DNA of 64,000 nt, taken from Pseudomonas putida. Its GTDB lineage: Bacteria > Pseudomonadota > Gammaproteobacteria > Pseudomonadales > Pseudomonadaceae. Under the pieces are notes generated by a model. It was not told the DNA's origin. It ran no database searches and was given only the letters and a program-made list of their open reading frames with translations. The stretch spans positions 5,146,001-5,210,000 of the forward strand of contig NZ_CP026115.2 in the NCBI RefSeq assembly GCF_009883635.2. Reading direction: 5' to 3'. Within the stretch, counting starts at the first letter, position 1, and every line of letters begins with the position of its first letter. The position numbers were made by a program, and so were the translations under genes. This document shows positions 33,711 to 43,687 of this stretch, piece after piece.

Positions 33711-33746
33711 TGAGATCGAGCGCCGCCTGCGCGGCGCTCGGTCTCA
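33711..33746. repeat. Short palindrome related to the 79-bp inverted repeat
   Basis: Arms 33711-33726 and 33731-33746 pair over 16 positions with one mismatch. The left arm TGAGATCGAGCGCCGC is identical to bases 3110-3125, the core of the large inverted repeat near 3.2 kb, so both belong to one repeat family. Confidence 0.7.
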
Positions 33747-33784
33747 CAGACGACACATTCCTGACGGCATGTACCCCAGACAAC

Positions 33785-34597
33785 TCAACTCAATTCGAGC
33801 CAGATCGGCGCATGGTCGGAAGGCTTTTCCATCCCGCGCAGCTCATAGTCCACGCCGGCCGCCTTGATCCGTGGCACCAGAGCCTGGGAGGCCATGATCA
33901 GGTCGATGCGCAGCCCGCGCTTGGGGTCATCCTCGAAGCCGCGGCTGCGGTAGTCGAACCAGCTGAAGCGGTCGGCCACCTCCGGGTGCAGGTGGCGGAA
34001 GCTGTCCACCAGGCCCCAACCCTTGAGGCGCTCCATCCACTCGCGCTCCTCCGGCAGGAAGCTGCACTTGCCGGTCTTCAGCCAGCGCTTGGCGTTGTCC
34101 GGGCCGATACCGATATCGCAGTCCTGGGGCGAGATGTTCATGTCGCCCATCACCAGTACCGGCTGGTCGTTCTTGAACTGCCCTTCGAGCAACGCTTGCA
34201 GGTCGCTGTAGAAACGTTGCTTGGCCGGGAACTTGGTGGGATGGTCACGGCTTTCGCCTTGCGGGAAGTAGCCGTTCATGACAGTGATCGGGTTGCCGTC
34301 GGCATCGGCGAAGGTGCCCCAGATGAAGCGCCGCTGGGCATCTTCTTCATCCGTGGCAAAGCCCTTGAACAGGCTCAGGGGAGCCTGGCGCGAGAGCAGG
34401 GCGACCCCGTAGTGGCCTTTCTGGCCGTGGTAGTGCACGTGGTAGCCCAATGCCTGGACATCGGCCAGGGGGAACTGATCGTCGCTGACCTTGGTTTCCT
34501 GCAGGCCGATCACGTCCGGCTGGTGCTTTTCGATCAGCGCCGCCAGCTGGTGCGGGCGGGCACGCAGGCCGTTGATGTTGAAACAGACGATCTTCAT
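33785..34597 (-). CDS. xthA: Exodeoxyribonuclease III
   Basis: 270 residues, full family length. AP endonuclease and 3'-5' exonuclease of base excision repair. Metal and catalytic residues are seen: Asn in FNING, Glu34 in LQETKV, Asp-Asn in MGDMNISP, and Asp261-His262 in SDHAPIW. Stands alone after a hairpin. Confidence 0.93.
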   Translation of the reverse strand: MKIVCFNINGLRARPHQLAALIEKHQPDVIGLQETKVSDDQFPLADVQALGYHVHYHGQKGHYGVALLSRQAPLSLFKGFATDEEDAQRRFIWGTFADADGNPITVMNGYFPQGESRDHPTKFPAKQRFYSDLQALLEGQFKNDQPVLVMGDMNISPQDCDIGIGPDNAKRWLKTGKCSFLPEEREWMERLKGWGLVDSFRHLHPEVADRFSWFDYRSRGFEDDPKRGLRIDLIMASQALVPRIKAAGVDYELRGMEKPSDHAPIWLELS

Positions 34598-34760
34598 GGA
34601 AAGACAATCCTGGTAAAAGGCCGGATGCTAGCCGACATCGGCGTTCATCACCAGCGTGGCGGCTTGGCCAAGGCGCTGCTAACGTGCTGGATGAGGTGAA
34701 CGATGCGCTGTGGAGCACCTCCAAGGCACTGACATGCCCTTTCCAGGAGGACGACCCACC

Positions 34761-35411
34761 ATGCTCGAAGCCACTGCCGCCCAGGCGCGCATCTGCACCC
34801 TCGATGACGGTTACAGCCGTGAGGCGCGTTCGCTGCTGTACAACGCCTACCGCCACGAACCGACCTTCGCCTATATCTTCGAGGCCCAGCGCCCTGGCTA
34901 CGAACGCCGGCTGCGGGTGATGGTGCGCGAGTGGGTACGCCAGCACTTCTATCTACAGTTGCCGGCCATCGGCCTGCTGCTGGAAGACCGCCTGATCGCC
35001 CTGGCCCTGATCGTGCCGCCGCAACGCCGCCTGGGCGTGGCCGACAGCTGGGCCTGGCGTTTGCGCATGCTGCTGGGCACCGGCCAGCGCTGCACCCGGC
35101 GTTACATGGACTACCAGGCGGCGCTGGCCAGCTGCCTGCCGACCGGGCAGGTGCACATGCTGCCGCTGCTTGGGGTGCATCCGCAATTTCGTGGCTGTCA
35201 CTACGGCGAACAATTGTTACAAGCTGTTCACGACTGGTGCGCGGAAGACCCCAATACCCAGGGCGTGGTGCTGGACTCTGGCAACGAGCATTACCTGGCC
35301 TTTTACGCGCGCCAGGGCTATGAAGAGATAGGCGAGGTGGCTGTAGGGCCAATCCGGGAAAGGGTGTTCTTTCATTCCAATCCAGTGTCATCCATGTCAT
35401 CAATTGCTTGA
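34761..35411 (+). CDS. GNAT-family N-acetyltransferase
   Basis: 216 residues. The acetyl-CoA site is LPLLGVHPQFRGCHYGEQLL (an R-x-x-G/A-like pyrophosphate loop), followed by VVLDSGNEHYLAFYARQGYEE, a typical motif B. The N-terminal part carries YNAYRHEPTFAYIFEA. Substrate unknown. ATG at 34761 follows CAGGAGGACG; an earlier in-frame ATG at 34710 has no better site. Confidence 0.8.
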   Translation: MLEATAAQARICTLDDGYSREARSLLYNAYRHEPTFAYIFEAQRPGYERRLRVMVREWVRQHFYLQLPAIGLLLEDRLIALALIVPPQRRLGVADSWAWRLRMLLGTGQRCTRRYMDYQAALASCLPTGQVHMLPLLGVHPQFRGCHYGEQLLQAVHDWCAEDPNTQGVVLDSGNEHYLAFYARQGYEEIGEVAVGPIRERVFFHSNPVSSMSSIA

Positions 35412-35455
35412 AGAAGGCCGCCAGGCGCCTCCCTTGAGCGCCTGGCTCTGGTAGC

Positions 35456-37207
35456 ATGCGCCGCATGACGTATTCAGGAAGACTAACCTGGGGCCTGGTT
35501 TTCTGGGCCGCCAGTTTTGCAGCATGGGGCCAGAGCGAGTTGCTGGTGAAGGTAAAACCTGCCAACAAGGAGCTCAAGGCCAATGTCGAAGGCTATATCG
35601 GTACCCTTGGCGACCGCGATGAAGAAGCGCTGCTGCGTTTCAGCCGCGGGGCCCAGGAGCAGGCGCGCAAGGCCGCGCAGGCACTTGGCTACTATCAGGC
35701 GCAGATCGACACCGAGGTCAAGCCGCCTGCCAAGGCCGATCAGCACCCACAACTGATCATCAAGATCGACCCTGGCGAGCCGGTGCGCCTGCGCAACGTG
35801 ACCGTGCGCATCGAAGGGCCGGCCAGCGAGATGAAAGCCTTTCGCGTGCCTGACAGCCGCGCCCTGCGTGCGGGCGAACAGCTCAACCACGGCCTGTACG
35901 AAGATGCCAAGCGGCTGATCCAGAACCAGGCTTCGCGTTATGGCTTCTTCAGTGGCCACTTCACGCGCCAGCGCCTGGCGGTCGACCCTCAGGCCGGTGT
36001 GGCGGATATCGAGCTGGTTTACCAGAGCGGTCCGCGTTATCGCCTCGGGGCGGTGAAATTCAGTGGCGACACGCCGCTCGACGAAGACCTGCTGCAGCGC
36101 ATGGTCTCGTTCAAACCCGGTACGCCCTACGACTCCGAACTGATCGCCCAACTCAACAACGACCTGCAATCGAGCGGCTATTTCGAAGGCGTGCGGGTCG
36201 ATGCCGCACCGACTGCGGCGGTAGGCGAAGACATCCCGGTGGACGTCCGCCTGGACACTCGCAAGCCCCGTACCATGGGCCTGGGCCTGGGCTTCTCGAC
36301 CGACGTGGGGCCGCGTGGCAAGGCCAACTGGACACGGCACTGGGTCAACCCGCAAGGCCACAGTTATGGCTGGGAAACCGAGCTTTCGGCACCGCGGCAG
36401 AACGTCGGCCTGTGGTACGACGTGCCCTTGGACCCACCCTTGACCGATAAGCTGCGCTTCGCCGGCGGCTACCAGAACGAAGAAATCGCCGGCACCGACA
36501 CCCTCAGCAAGCTGCTGACCGTCGGCCCGGAGTGGCACAGCAAGCTGGCCAGCGGCTGGCAGCGGGTGATCTCGCTCAAGTACCAGCGCGAAGAGTATCG
36601 CCTGGGCGATGATTCGGGGCTGAGCCACCTGCTGATGCCTGGCGTGAGCTTTTCCTACCTGCGCAGTGACAACCGCATCGACCCGCACAACGGCTACCGT
36701 TTGCAGTTCGATACCCAGGTGGCCAAGGAAGGGCTGATGTCCGACACCAACCTGTTGCATGGCAATGTCCTGCTCAAGGGCCTGACCACCCTCGGCCACA
36801 ACCACCGACTCCTCGGCAGGGTGCAGTTCGGTGGCAGTGCCACCAACGGCTACAAGAACAACATTCCGCCGTCGCTGCGCTTCTTCGCCGGTGGCGACCA
36901 GAGCGTGCGCGGCTACGACTACCAGACCCTGTCGCCGAAGAACAGCGACGGCGACCGCATCGGCGGCCGCTACCTGGTTGCCGGCAGTGTCGAGTACCAG
37001 TATTCGCTGGCCGAAAAATGGCGAGTAGCGACCTTCATCGACCAGGGCAACTCCTTCAACACGTTGGAGCTGCCCAGCCTCAAGACCGGGGTCGGTATCG
37101 GTGTGCGCTGGGTGTCGCCGGTCGGGCCGCTGCGCCTGGACCTGGCCAAGGCACTCGATGACGACGGCGGTATTCGCCTGCACTTCTCCATGGGGCCTGA
37201 GCTGTGA
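35456..37207 (+). CDS. tamA: Autotransporter assembly factor TamA
   Basis: 583-residue Omp85-family outer-membrane protein. Signal peptide LTWGLVFWAASFAAWG, three POTRA domains (about residues 28-270), then a 16-strand barrel with the family motif FFAGGDQSVRGYDYQTLSP and the terminal strand GGIRLHFSMGPEL. With TamB it helps insert autotransporters and transfers lipid between membranes. The stop codon overlaps the tamB start (TGATG). Confidence 0.92.
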   Translation: MRRMTYSGRLTWGLVFWAASFAAWGQSELLVKVKPANKELKANVEGYIGTLGDRDEEALLRFSRGAQEQARKAAQALGYYQAQIDTEVKPPAKADQHPQLIIKIDPGEPVRLRNVTVRIEGPASEMKAFRVPDSRALRAGEQLNHGLYEDAKRLIQNQASRYGFFSGHFTRQRLAVDPQAGVADIELVYQSGPRYRLGAVKFSGDTPLDEDLLQRMVSFKPGTPYDSELIAQLNNDLQSSGYFEGVRVDAAPTAAVGEDIPVDVRLDTRKPRTMGLGLGFSTDVGPRGKANWTRHWVNPQGHSYGWETELSAPRQNVGLWYDVPLDPPLTDKLRFAGGYQNEEIAGTDTLSKLLTVGPEWHSKLASGWQRVISLKYQREEYRLGDDSGLSHLLMPGVSFSYLRSDNRIDPHNGYRLQFDTQVAKEGLMSDTNLLHGNVLLKGLTTLGHNHRLLGRVQFGGSATNGYKNNIPPSLRFFAGGDQSVRGYDYQTLSPKNSDGDRIGGRYLVAGSVEYQYSLAEKWRVATFIDQGNSFNTLELPSLKTGVGIGVRWVSPVGPLRLDLAKALDDDGGIRLHFSMGPEL

Positions 37208-40200
37208 TGCGTGTGTTGAAATTCATTCTGCTGGGTGTGCTCGGCAGTGTGTTGCTGGTGGCCCTGGCCCTGGGCGTGTTGCTGGGGACCGAAGGGGGGA
37301 GCCGCTGGGCACTCGGCCGGGTGCCAGGGCTGACTGTCGACGATTTCCAGGGCCGCCTGGCGGGCACCTGGCAGGCCACCCATTTGAGCTGGATCGACGG
37401 CGGCAATAATGTGCAAGTGGAGGCGCCGCTACTGAGCTGGTCGCCTGCCTGCCTCCTGCGCGCCACGCTGTGCATCGACCAGTTGCAGGCCCAGCGGGTC
37501 GACATGGCCTTCGCGCCCAGCGATCAGCCGGCCGATGGCGGTCCGCTGCAGTTACCCGCGCTGCGCTTGCCGGTGGCGATTGAGGTCGGTGAGGTAAAGG
37601 TGGGGCAGTTGCGCCTGGATGGCAGCGATCTGCTCGGTGATCTGCACCTGGCGGCGCATTGGACCGCGAGCGGCCTGCGTATCGACAGCCTGCAACTGCA
37701 GCGTGACGATTTGCGCCTGCAAGTGCAGGGCGATGTGCAGCCAGAGGGCGATTGGCCGGTACAACTTCAAGGTCAGGTGCAGTTGCCTGAGGTGGAGGGC
37801 AAGGCTTGGCAGCTGGCGCTGAACGCAAAGGGTGAATTGCAGAAAACCCTGTCCATCGACGCCACCAGCAGCGGCTACCTTGATGCCCGCCTGAGCGGGA
37901 CGGTACAGGCCCTCGCCGAACACCTGCCGGCGAAACTGCAGATTCGCGCCGATGCCTTCAAACCAACGGCATCGCTGCCCGACACGTTGCAGCTCAATCA
38001 GCTCGTGCTGGATGCCCAGGGCGATCTGCTCAAGGGCTACCAACTGTCGGGTAGTGCCAGCCTGCCGGCCGAGCAGGCACCGATCGCACTGGCACTGACC
38101 GGCATGGTCGACGCCAAGGGCGCCAGGCTGGATGCCCTGGACCTGACGGCCAGCGACGCCCAGCGCGTCAAACTGCAGGCCAACGCTGACTGGCAGCAGG
38201 CGTTGAAGGCCGACGCCCAGCTGGAGTGGCAGGACTTTCCGTGGCTGCGCCTGTACCCGCTGGAAACACCGCCGCAGGTTACTCTCAAGCGTCTCAATGC
38301 CCAGGTCCAATACCAGAATGGCAATTATCAAGGCACCTTCAACGGTGACCTTGACGGCCCGGCCGGGGCGTTCACCCTCGCCAGCCCGTTCGAAGGTGAC
38401 CTGGGCCAGGTGCGCCTGCCGCAGCTGGCGCTGACGGCCGGGCAGGGCAAGGCGGCGGGCAGTGTCGCGGTGCGCTTCGCCGATACTTTGGCGTGGGACG
38501 TCGACCTGCAGTTGTCGGCCCTGGACCCGGCGTACTGGCTCGCGGAGTTGCCCGGCACCCTGGCCGGGCCGCTGCGCAGCAAGGGCGAAATGAAAGACGA
38601 GCAGCTCAGCCTGGATGCCCAGCTCGACCTCAAGGGGCGCCTGCGCGGGCAGCCGGCGGTGCTCAAGGTCGAGGCACAAGGTGCCGGGCAGAGCTGGACC
38701 CTCGGTGCGCTGGCGGTACAACTGGGTGATAACCGTATCAACGGCAGCGGCAGCTTGCAGCAGCGCCTGGCCGGGCGAGTCGACCTAGACCTGCCTCGGC
38801 TCGGCCAGCTGTGGCCGAGGCTGCAAGGGCAGGTCAAGGGGCGCCTGGACGTCAGTGGCACACTGAACGCGCCGCATGGCAACCTGACCCTGCAGGGCCA
38901 GCAATTGGCACAGGAAGAAAACCGCCTCCAGCGACTCGACCTGGAGGCCCGCCTGGACAGTGCCCAACGGGGTCTGATCGACCTCAAGGCCAGCGGTATC
39001 CGTCTGGGCGACACTTCGCTGGGCACCTTGCAGGCCAATGGCAAGGGCGACATTCGCCAACAGGCGCTGAGCCTGGCGCTGGATGGCCCACAGCTCAAGC
39101 TCGATCTGGGCTTGGATGGCCAGCTTAACAAAGGTGACTGGCGTGGCCGCCTGGCAAGCGGCAGGATCCAGGCCGGCGGCCAGGACTGGCAGCTGCAGGC
39201 ACCCGCCCGGCTGCAGCGACTGGCCAGTGGCCAAATGGATTTCGGTGCCCACTGCTGGCGCTCCGGCCAGGCCAGCCTGTGCGGCGAGGATCAGCGCCTG
39301 GCGCCCGAGCCGCGCCTGCGCTACCACCTCAAGCAGTTCCCGCTGGAGAGCCTGGCGCAATGGCTGCCGAAGGACTTCGCCTGGCAGGGCATGCTCAATG
39401 CCGACGTGAACCTGGATATTCCGGCCAGCGGCCCGAAAGGCACCGTGCGTATCGATGCCAGTGGCGGTACGTTGCGCGTTCGCGACAAGGGCCGTTGGAT
39501 CGACTTCCCTTACCAGGCCCTGCGCCTGGACAGCACCCTGGCGCCACGCCGGGTCGATACGCGCCTGGATTTTCGTGGCGAACGCCTGGGCGAACTGAGC
39601 CTGAACACACGCCTCGATCCACTGGGCAAGGACAAGCCGCTGTCGGGCGACTTCCGCCTGGCCGGGCTGGAACTGTCGATCGCCCGTCCGTTCATGCCGA
39701 TGGTCGAGCGCCTGGCTGGGCAGTTGAATGGCAGCGGGCGCTTGACCGGCACCTTGCTGGCGCCACAGGTCAACGGCAACCTGATGCTCAGTGGCGGCGA
39801 AGTCAGTGGTGCCGAGTTGCCGGTCAGCCTGCAGGACCTTTCGCTGCAGGCCTTGATCGCCGGCGAGCAGGTGCAGGTCAACGGTGGCTGGCGCAGCGGG
39901 GAAGCCGGTCGCGGCCAGCTCAACGGCCACCTGACCTGGGGCCAGGCGCTGGGCATGGACCTGCGCCTGCAGGGCCAGCAGTTGCCCGTGAACGTCGAGC
40001 CCTACGCCACATTGGAAGTCGCGCCAGACCTGAACTTGCGCCTGATTGATGACAAGCTGGCGGTGTCCGGTAAAGTGCTGGTGCCCAAGGGCAAGATCGT
40101 TGTGCGCGAGTTGCCTCCCTCTACCGTCAAGGTCTCGGACGATGCCGTCATCGTCGGCCACCAGACCGAAGAGGGCAAACCGCCCATGGCGATGGCCATG

Positions 40201-40878
40201 GATATCGACGTGGTCGTGGGGCAGGACAAGCTGTCATTCAGCGGCTTCGGCCTGACCGCCAACCTGCTTGGCCATGTGCACATCGGTGACAACCTGGACA
40301 CCCGTGGCGAATTGAGCCTGGCTGATGGTCGCTATCGTGCCTATGGCCAGCGCCTGACCATTCGCCGCGCACGGCTGTTGTTCGCCGGGCCAATCGACCA
40401 GCCCTATCTGGATATCGAGGCTATCCGCAAGGTCGACGATGTGATTGCCGGTATCCGCCTGAGTGGCAGTGCCGAGCAGCCGAGTACCAGCGTGTTCTCG
40501 GAACCGGCCATGAGCCAGGAGCAGGCGTTGTCCTATCTGGTGCTCGGGCGCCCGCTGGGGACTTCCGGTGAGGACAGCAACATGCTTGCCGAAGCGGCAT
40601 TGGGTCTGGGCCTGGCAGGCAGTGCCGGGATTACCGGCAGCCTGGCATCGGGCCTGGGCATCGAAGACTTCCAGTTGGACACCGAAGGCTCTGGTAACAG
40701 CACCAGTGTGGTGGCCAGTGGCAACCTGACCGAGAAGCTCAGCTTGCGCTATGGGGTCGGGGTGTTCGAGCCGGCCAATACCGTTGCGCTGCGCTACAAA
40801 CTGAGCAAGAAGGTGTATCTGGAAGCCGCCAGCGGGCTGGCAAGCTCGCTGGATATCTTCTACAAGCGAGACTTCTGA
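37207..40878 (+). CDS. tamB: Translocation and assembly module inner-membrane protein TamB
   Basis: 1223 residues. One N-terminal membrane helix (FILLGVLGSVLLVALALGV), a very long beta-helical AsmA-like body of repeated short strands, and the C-terminal DUF490 domain (RGELSLADGRYRAYGQ, then ISLR-type strands and SLRYGVGVFEPANTVALRYK) that contacts TamA. Start ATG at 37207 overlaps the tamA stop; a GTG at 37204 is one codon earlier. Confidence 0.92.
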   Translation: MRVLKFILLGVLGSVLLVALALGVLLGTEGGSRWALGRVPGLTVDDFQGRLAGTWQATHLSWIDGGNNVQVEAPLLSWSPACLLRATLCIDQLQAQRVDMAFAPSDQPADGGPLQLPALRLPVAIEVGEVKVGQLRLDGSDLLGDLHLAAHWTASGLRIDSLQLQRDDLRLQVQGDVQPEGDWPVQLQGQVQLPEVEGKAWQLALNAKGELQKTLSIDATSSGYLDARLSGTVQALAEHLPAKLQIRADAFKPTASLPDTLQLNQLVLDAQGDLLKGYQLSGSASLPAEQAPIALALTGMVDAKGARLDALDLTASDAQRVKLQANADWQQALKADAQLEWQDFPWLRLYPLETPPQVTLKRLNAQVQYQNGNYQGTFNGDLDGPAGAFTLASPFEGDLGQVRLPQLALTAGQGKAAGSVAVRFADTLAWDVDLQLSALDPAYWLAELPGTLAGPLRSKGEMKDEQLSLDAQLDLKGRLRGQPAVLKVEAQGAGQSWTLGALAVQLGDNRINGSGSLQQRLAGRVDLDLPRLGQLWPRLQGQVKGRLDVSGTLNAPHGNLTLQGQQLAQEENRLQRLDLEARLDSAQRGLIDLKASGIRLGDTSLGTLQANGKGDIRQQALSLALDGPQLKLDLGLDGQLNKGDWRGRLASGRIQAGGQDWQLQAPARLQRLASGQMDFGAHCWRSGQASLCGEDQRLAPEPRLRYHLKQFPLESLAQWLPKDFAWQGMLNADVNLDIPASGPKGTVRIDASGGTLRVRDKGRWIDFPYQALRLDSTLAPRRVDTRLDFRGERLGELSLNTRLDPLGKDKPLSGDFRLAGLELSIARPFMPMVERLAGQLNGSGRLTGTLLAPQVNGNLMLSGGEVSGAELPVSLQDLSLQALIAGEQVQVNGGWRSGEAGRGQLNGHLTWGQALGMDLRLQGQQLPVNVEPYATLEVAPDLNLRLIDDKLAVSGKVLVPKGKIVVRELPPSTVKVSDDAVIVGHQTEEGKPPMAMAMDIDVVVGQDKLSFSGFGLTANLLGHVHIGDNLDTRGELSLADGRYRAYGQRLTIRRARLLFAGPIDQPYLDIEAIRKVDDVIAGIRLSGSAEQPSTSVFSEPAMSQEQALSYLVLGRPLGTSGEDSNMLAEAALGLGLAGSAGITGSLASGLGIEDFQLDTEGSGNSTSVVASGNLTEKLSLRYGVGVFEPANTVALRYKLSKKVYLEAASGLASSLDIFYKRDF

Positions 40879-40884
40879 GGGGCG

Positions 40885-41442
40885 TCAGCGTACGGTGGCG
40901 GCCTCGATGAATTCGTTGATTTCGGTGGACGCAGGTGCGTCGGGCTTGCGTATTGGCGTAACCAGCCTGGTGTATTCCTCGATCAGGCGGTTGAGCGCTT
41001 CGGGTGGTTCGCTGGCATGAAACTGCATGCGGATCTGCACTTCGTCAGGGTCCCGGGCTTCGCCTTGGCGGCCCTGGGCGCCGATCGTCACCTTGAAACT
41101 GGCGGCGCTGGCCCGCCCACATTCTTCGCGTATTGCGCGCAGCTCCTCGGTGGCATTGACGCGCACCGACAGGTCTACCTGCATGCGTTCCAGGGTCAAA
41201 CCCTTGGGCGCCACCAGGGCGAACAGTGGCACGCGCATCACGTGCCTGTCGTCCATGGCGACCTCGACCATCTTGGGCTTCATCGGGCTGCCTAGCGCCT
41301 GGGTGTCATAGTCGAAGAATTGATCAAACAGGTTGATGTACTGCTGGGCTATCAGGCTGTTGGTGGCCGCAGCGGCCTCCTGCAGACCGCGTGTGATATC
41401 CCGCAGATCGATGGCGGTCATGGGCGCTGGTGGGTTGTCCAA
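40885..41442 (-). CDS. DUF2589-domain protein (second of a pair)
   Basis: 185 residues from a TTG start at 41442, which has AGGAG at the right distance; ATG at 41421 has none. The central block MRVPLFALVAPKGLTLERMQ then VDLSVRVN is the DUF2589 signature, and EPPEALNRLIEEYTRLVTPI near the C-terminus matches its paralogue upstream. No signal peptide. Last gene of a Mor-like/DUF2589/DUF2589 unit; role unknown. Confidence 0.7.
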   Translation of the reverse strand: MDNPPAPMTAIDLRDITRGLQEAAAATNSLIAQQYINLFDQFFDYDTQALGSPMKPKMVEVAMDDRHVMRVPLFALVAPKGLTLERMQVDLSVRVNATEELRAIREECGRASAASFKVTIGAQGRQGEARDPDEVQIRMQFHASEPPEALNRLIEEYTRLVTPIRKPDAPASTEINEFIEAATVR

Positions 41443-41515
41443 GGGGCTGGCTCCTGAAGCAGGAAGAGGCCCCGCTGGGAGGAGCAGGGCGAGCGATCAA
41501 GCATCGGGTTGACCG

Positions 41516-42178
41516 TCAGACGGTAGTGGAACCCTTGCCAGCGTCGCTCTCTATGCCGGGAGTGGGTTTAAGGGTGTCGGCCTGCGAGATGGTGTCCGGA
41601 CTTTCCAGTGTTGAGTTTTTGACCACTGTCGGCTTGGTGGCGGCTTCGGTGAGGAAGTCGATCACCCGCATCATGGCCTCTGGTGGGTCCTGGCGACGCA
41701 GCGAGGTATTGAACGCATAGCGTGCCCGGGTATCGGTCTTGCGGGTTTGTGTGGACTTGCTGCTGATACTGCCTTTTACATCCAGTTTGAACGGGCCCCA
41801 TCCCAGCGAAGCAGCCAGTTCGCCGCTCTTGCTCGACTCGCTGAAGTCCTCGGCCATCTGACTGATGGTCAGCTCGAATTCGACGTTACCTTCTTCTATG
41901 GTGATGTTCGGGTGGGTGATGGCTGCCAGCAGGGGCACCTTCATGGACTTGCTGACTATGCCTTTGTACTCGCCTTGTTCGTCAACGATGGTTTCGTCGT
42001 AGTCGAACTGGATGGCAACGGCTTTGCCATCTTGTACGCAAACCTGCATGAGGAAGTCCGCATAGGATTTGCTGGCAGTGACCTGTGCCTGGACCATCGC
42101 TTGCAGCGGTGCGGCGATCATGCGGTCCATGGGCAGCGCATTGATGACCGAACCGATAAGGCTGTTATCGATAGACAT
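41516..42178 (-). CDS. DUF2589-domain protein (first of a pair)
   Basis: 220 residues. Block SMKVPLLAAITHPNITIEEG then VEFELTIS is the DUF2589 signature. A charged, serine-rich middle follows, and DPPEAMMRVIDFLTEAATKP parallels the downstream paralogue. The tail (LESPDTISQADTLKPTPGIE) looks disordered. ATG at 42178 with AAGAGA upstream. The pair presumably works together; the 73-base gap between them suggests one transcript. Confidence 0.72.
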   Translation of the reverse strand: MSIDNSLIGSVINALPMDRMIAAPLQAMVQAQVTASKSYADFLMQVCVQDGKAVAIQFDYDETIVDEQGEYKGIVSKSMKVPLLAAITHPNITIEEGNVEFELTISQMAEDFSESSKSGELAASLGWGPFKLDVKGSISSKSTQTRKTDTRARYAFNTSLRRQDPPEAMMRVIDFLTEAATKPTVVKNSTLESPDTISQADTLKPTPGIESDAGKGSTTV

Positions 42179-42242
42179 GGAGGTTATCTCTTTTTGCAAG
42201 GCTAAGGAGGCGGCCAATCAGGGTGACCGCGCATGAGCACCT

Positions 42243-42623
42243 TCAGCGAGCGCAATGCTCCTGACGGCGAATGTTGCCTATCTGGCGCAGGCTCAGGCCG
42301 TACTTGTCGGCCAGCAGGCTCCGGGACAAGCCGTTGGCGCTTTCTTTCTGGATCTGCAGGTTGCGCAGCTGGCGCAGGAAATGGTCTGCCTTGGGAATTT
42401 CCAGGGCCACGCCGGCAAAGCGTTTGATCAAGGCGTCGAGCGCATCGGCCGGGAGTACGTCGGCCAGCTTGGTGCGCTCTCGGTGCTTGGGAATGTACTT
42501 GGGCCTGCCGCCGTAGGCGCAGGTCAGCTGGTAGGCGTTTTCAAGGCCGATGCATTCGATCAGGGCCTGCAGCGAATGCGGTAACTGGCCGATGTCGATG
42601 GCGGTGAGATCTGGCAGTTCCAT
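42243..42623 (-). CDS. Mor-type transcriptional regulator
   Basis: 126 residues resembling phage Mu Mor/C activators. Features: GLENAYQLTCAYGGRPKYIP, FAGVALEIPKADHF, and a C-terminal helix-turn-helix SRSLLADKYGLSLRQIGNIR. Phage members activate middle or late promoters; chromosomal copies are often unlinked to prophage. ATG at 42623 follows GAGGAAG. No other phage gene is near. It probably controls the two DUF2589 genes that follow. Confidence 0.72.
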   Translation of the reverse strand: MELPDLTAIDIGQLPHSLQALIECIGLENAYQLTCAYGGRPKYIPKHRERTKLADVLPADALDALIKRFAGVALEIPKADHFLRQLRNLQIQKESANGLSRSLLADKYGLSLRQIGNIRRQEHCAR

Positions 42624-42856
42624 ATGAGACTTCCTCGCGGTGGATGGGGCGCGATGCCTGTCGTTGGCATGGGGGAATTCTCGGTGAGCGACGAATGCTG
42701 TCGCTAGGCGCCAAGTGGGCTGGCAGTTGTAGTTTTGATGAGCAGGGCTTGCAGGCAACGATGCTTAGCGGTGTAGGAAGATGCCTCAGCGCTGCCGTAC
42801 AGGCCCGATGTCACATAGGGTTGCATTGTCTACCGTGTCTATAAGTGGCCCCCCCC

Positions 42857-43315
42857 TTACTTGCATGGATAGCTGTTCAGCAGGCTTGCACTGCCGAGGT
42901 AGGCATGGGCTTTATCGGCCTGCTCCTGCGGCAAGGTGCGCCAGTCGATGATCAGGCAAAGGCTGTTCAAGGGTTGACCATCGAGCAGGCCAATGACCCT
43001 GTCGGGGAAGGTACGCCGATAGCGGGCGAGGGTGCGGTTTACGGTTTCTACCTGATCCGCTTGCGCCAGCGTCTGACGAGCCAATTCCGGCAGCTGCGGC
43101 TGGGGGATCGTGAAGTGGGCTTTCCCGGATGTGGCTTGCAGGTGCCCTGCAGCACGGGTTCTTTGCCAAAGTTGTTGCCATTGGCTGCTGCCTGCATGAG
43201 CCGCCAGCTGGCTACCTAACTTGAGCAATTGTTCAGGCGCGGCCTGGCCGGTGTCCAGGGCATGAATGGGAAGAGAGGGTGTGAGCAGCATGATGAAAAG
43301 CGCGAAATTGCGCAT
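42857..43315 (-). CDS. Exported hypothetical protein
   Basis: 152 residues with a Sec signal peptide (FALFIMLLTPSLPIHA). The mature part is helical with PRQTLAQADQ-like repeats of Q and L and ends SASLLNSYPCK; one cysteine near the end and one in LCLIIDW might pair. ATG at 43315 follows GGAGG. No family recognised. Same strand as the Mor-like unit but 233 bases away, so it need not belong to it. Confidence 0.55.
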   Translation of the reverse strand: MRNFALFIMLLTPSLPIHALDTGQAAPEQLLKLGSQLAAHAGSSQWQQLWQRTRAAGHLQATSGKAHFTIPQPQLPELARQTLAQADQVETVNRTLARYRRTFPDRVIGLLDGQPLNSLCLIIDWRTLPQEQADKAHAYLGSASLLNSYPCK

Positions 43316-43463
43316 GGTGCCTCCAGCATGGATTGGGGAAACCCATGCTTTCAGGCTGAGCTCGCCACGCTAAGCAGGAAATACAGCGCCGCAAGCCATG
43401 GCCGTTGTATCATTGCGCCTGCTCATTGCGAGCCAAATGCCCCCGATGTTGAAGGAATTTTCG

Positions 43464-43652
43464 ATGACACACGTGCAGCGCCTCAAATACTCGCTTCTGA
43501 TCATCCTGGTGGTGCTGGGCCTCATGCTGGGCCTGTCGCATCTGCAGAAGCAAGGCACGATCAGTGAGCAGACCTTCCAGATGCTGGCCATTGCCATTGC
43601 CGTAGTCGTGGTGGTGATCAATGGGATTCTGCGGCGCAAGGTCAAGCCCTGA
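43464..43652 (+). CDS. Small two-helix membrane protein
   Basis: 62 residues: MTHVQRLKYSLLIILVVLGL opens the first membrane helix and FQMLAIAIAVVVVVI the second, with a short periplasmic or cytoplasmic loop QKQGTISEQT and a basic tail RRKVKP. ATG at 43464 follows TTGAAGGA; an ATG at 43446 is less well placed. Function unknown. Confidence 0.6.
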   Translation: MTHVQRLKYSLLIILVVLGLMLGLSHLQKQGTISEQTFQMLAIAIAVVVVVINGILRRKVKP

Positions 43653-43687
43653 CGCCTGCCAGCCGGCCACCCCAGGCCGGCCTTCAG

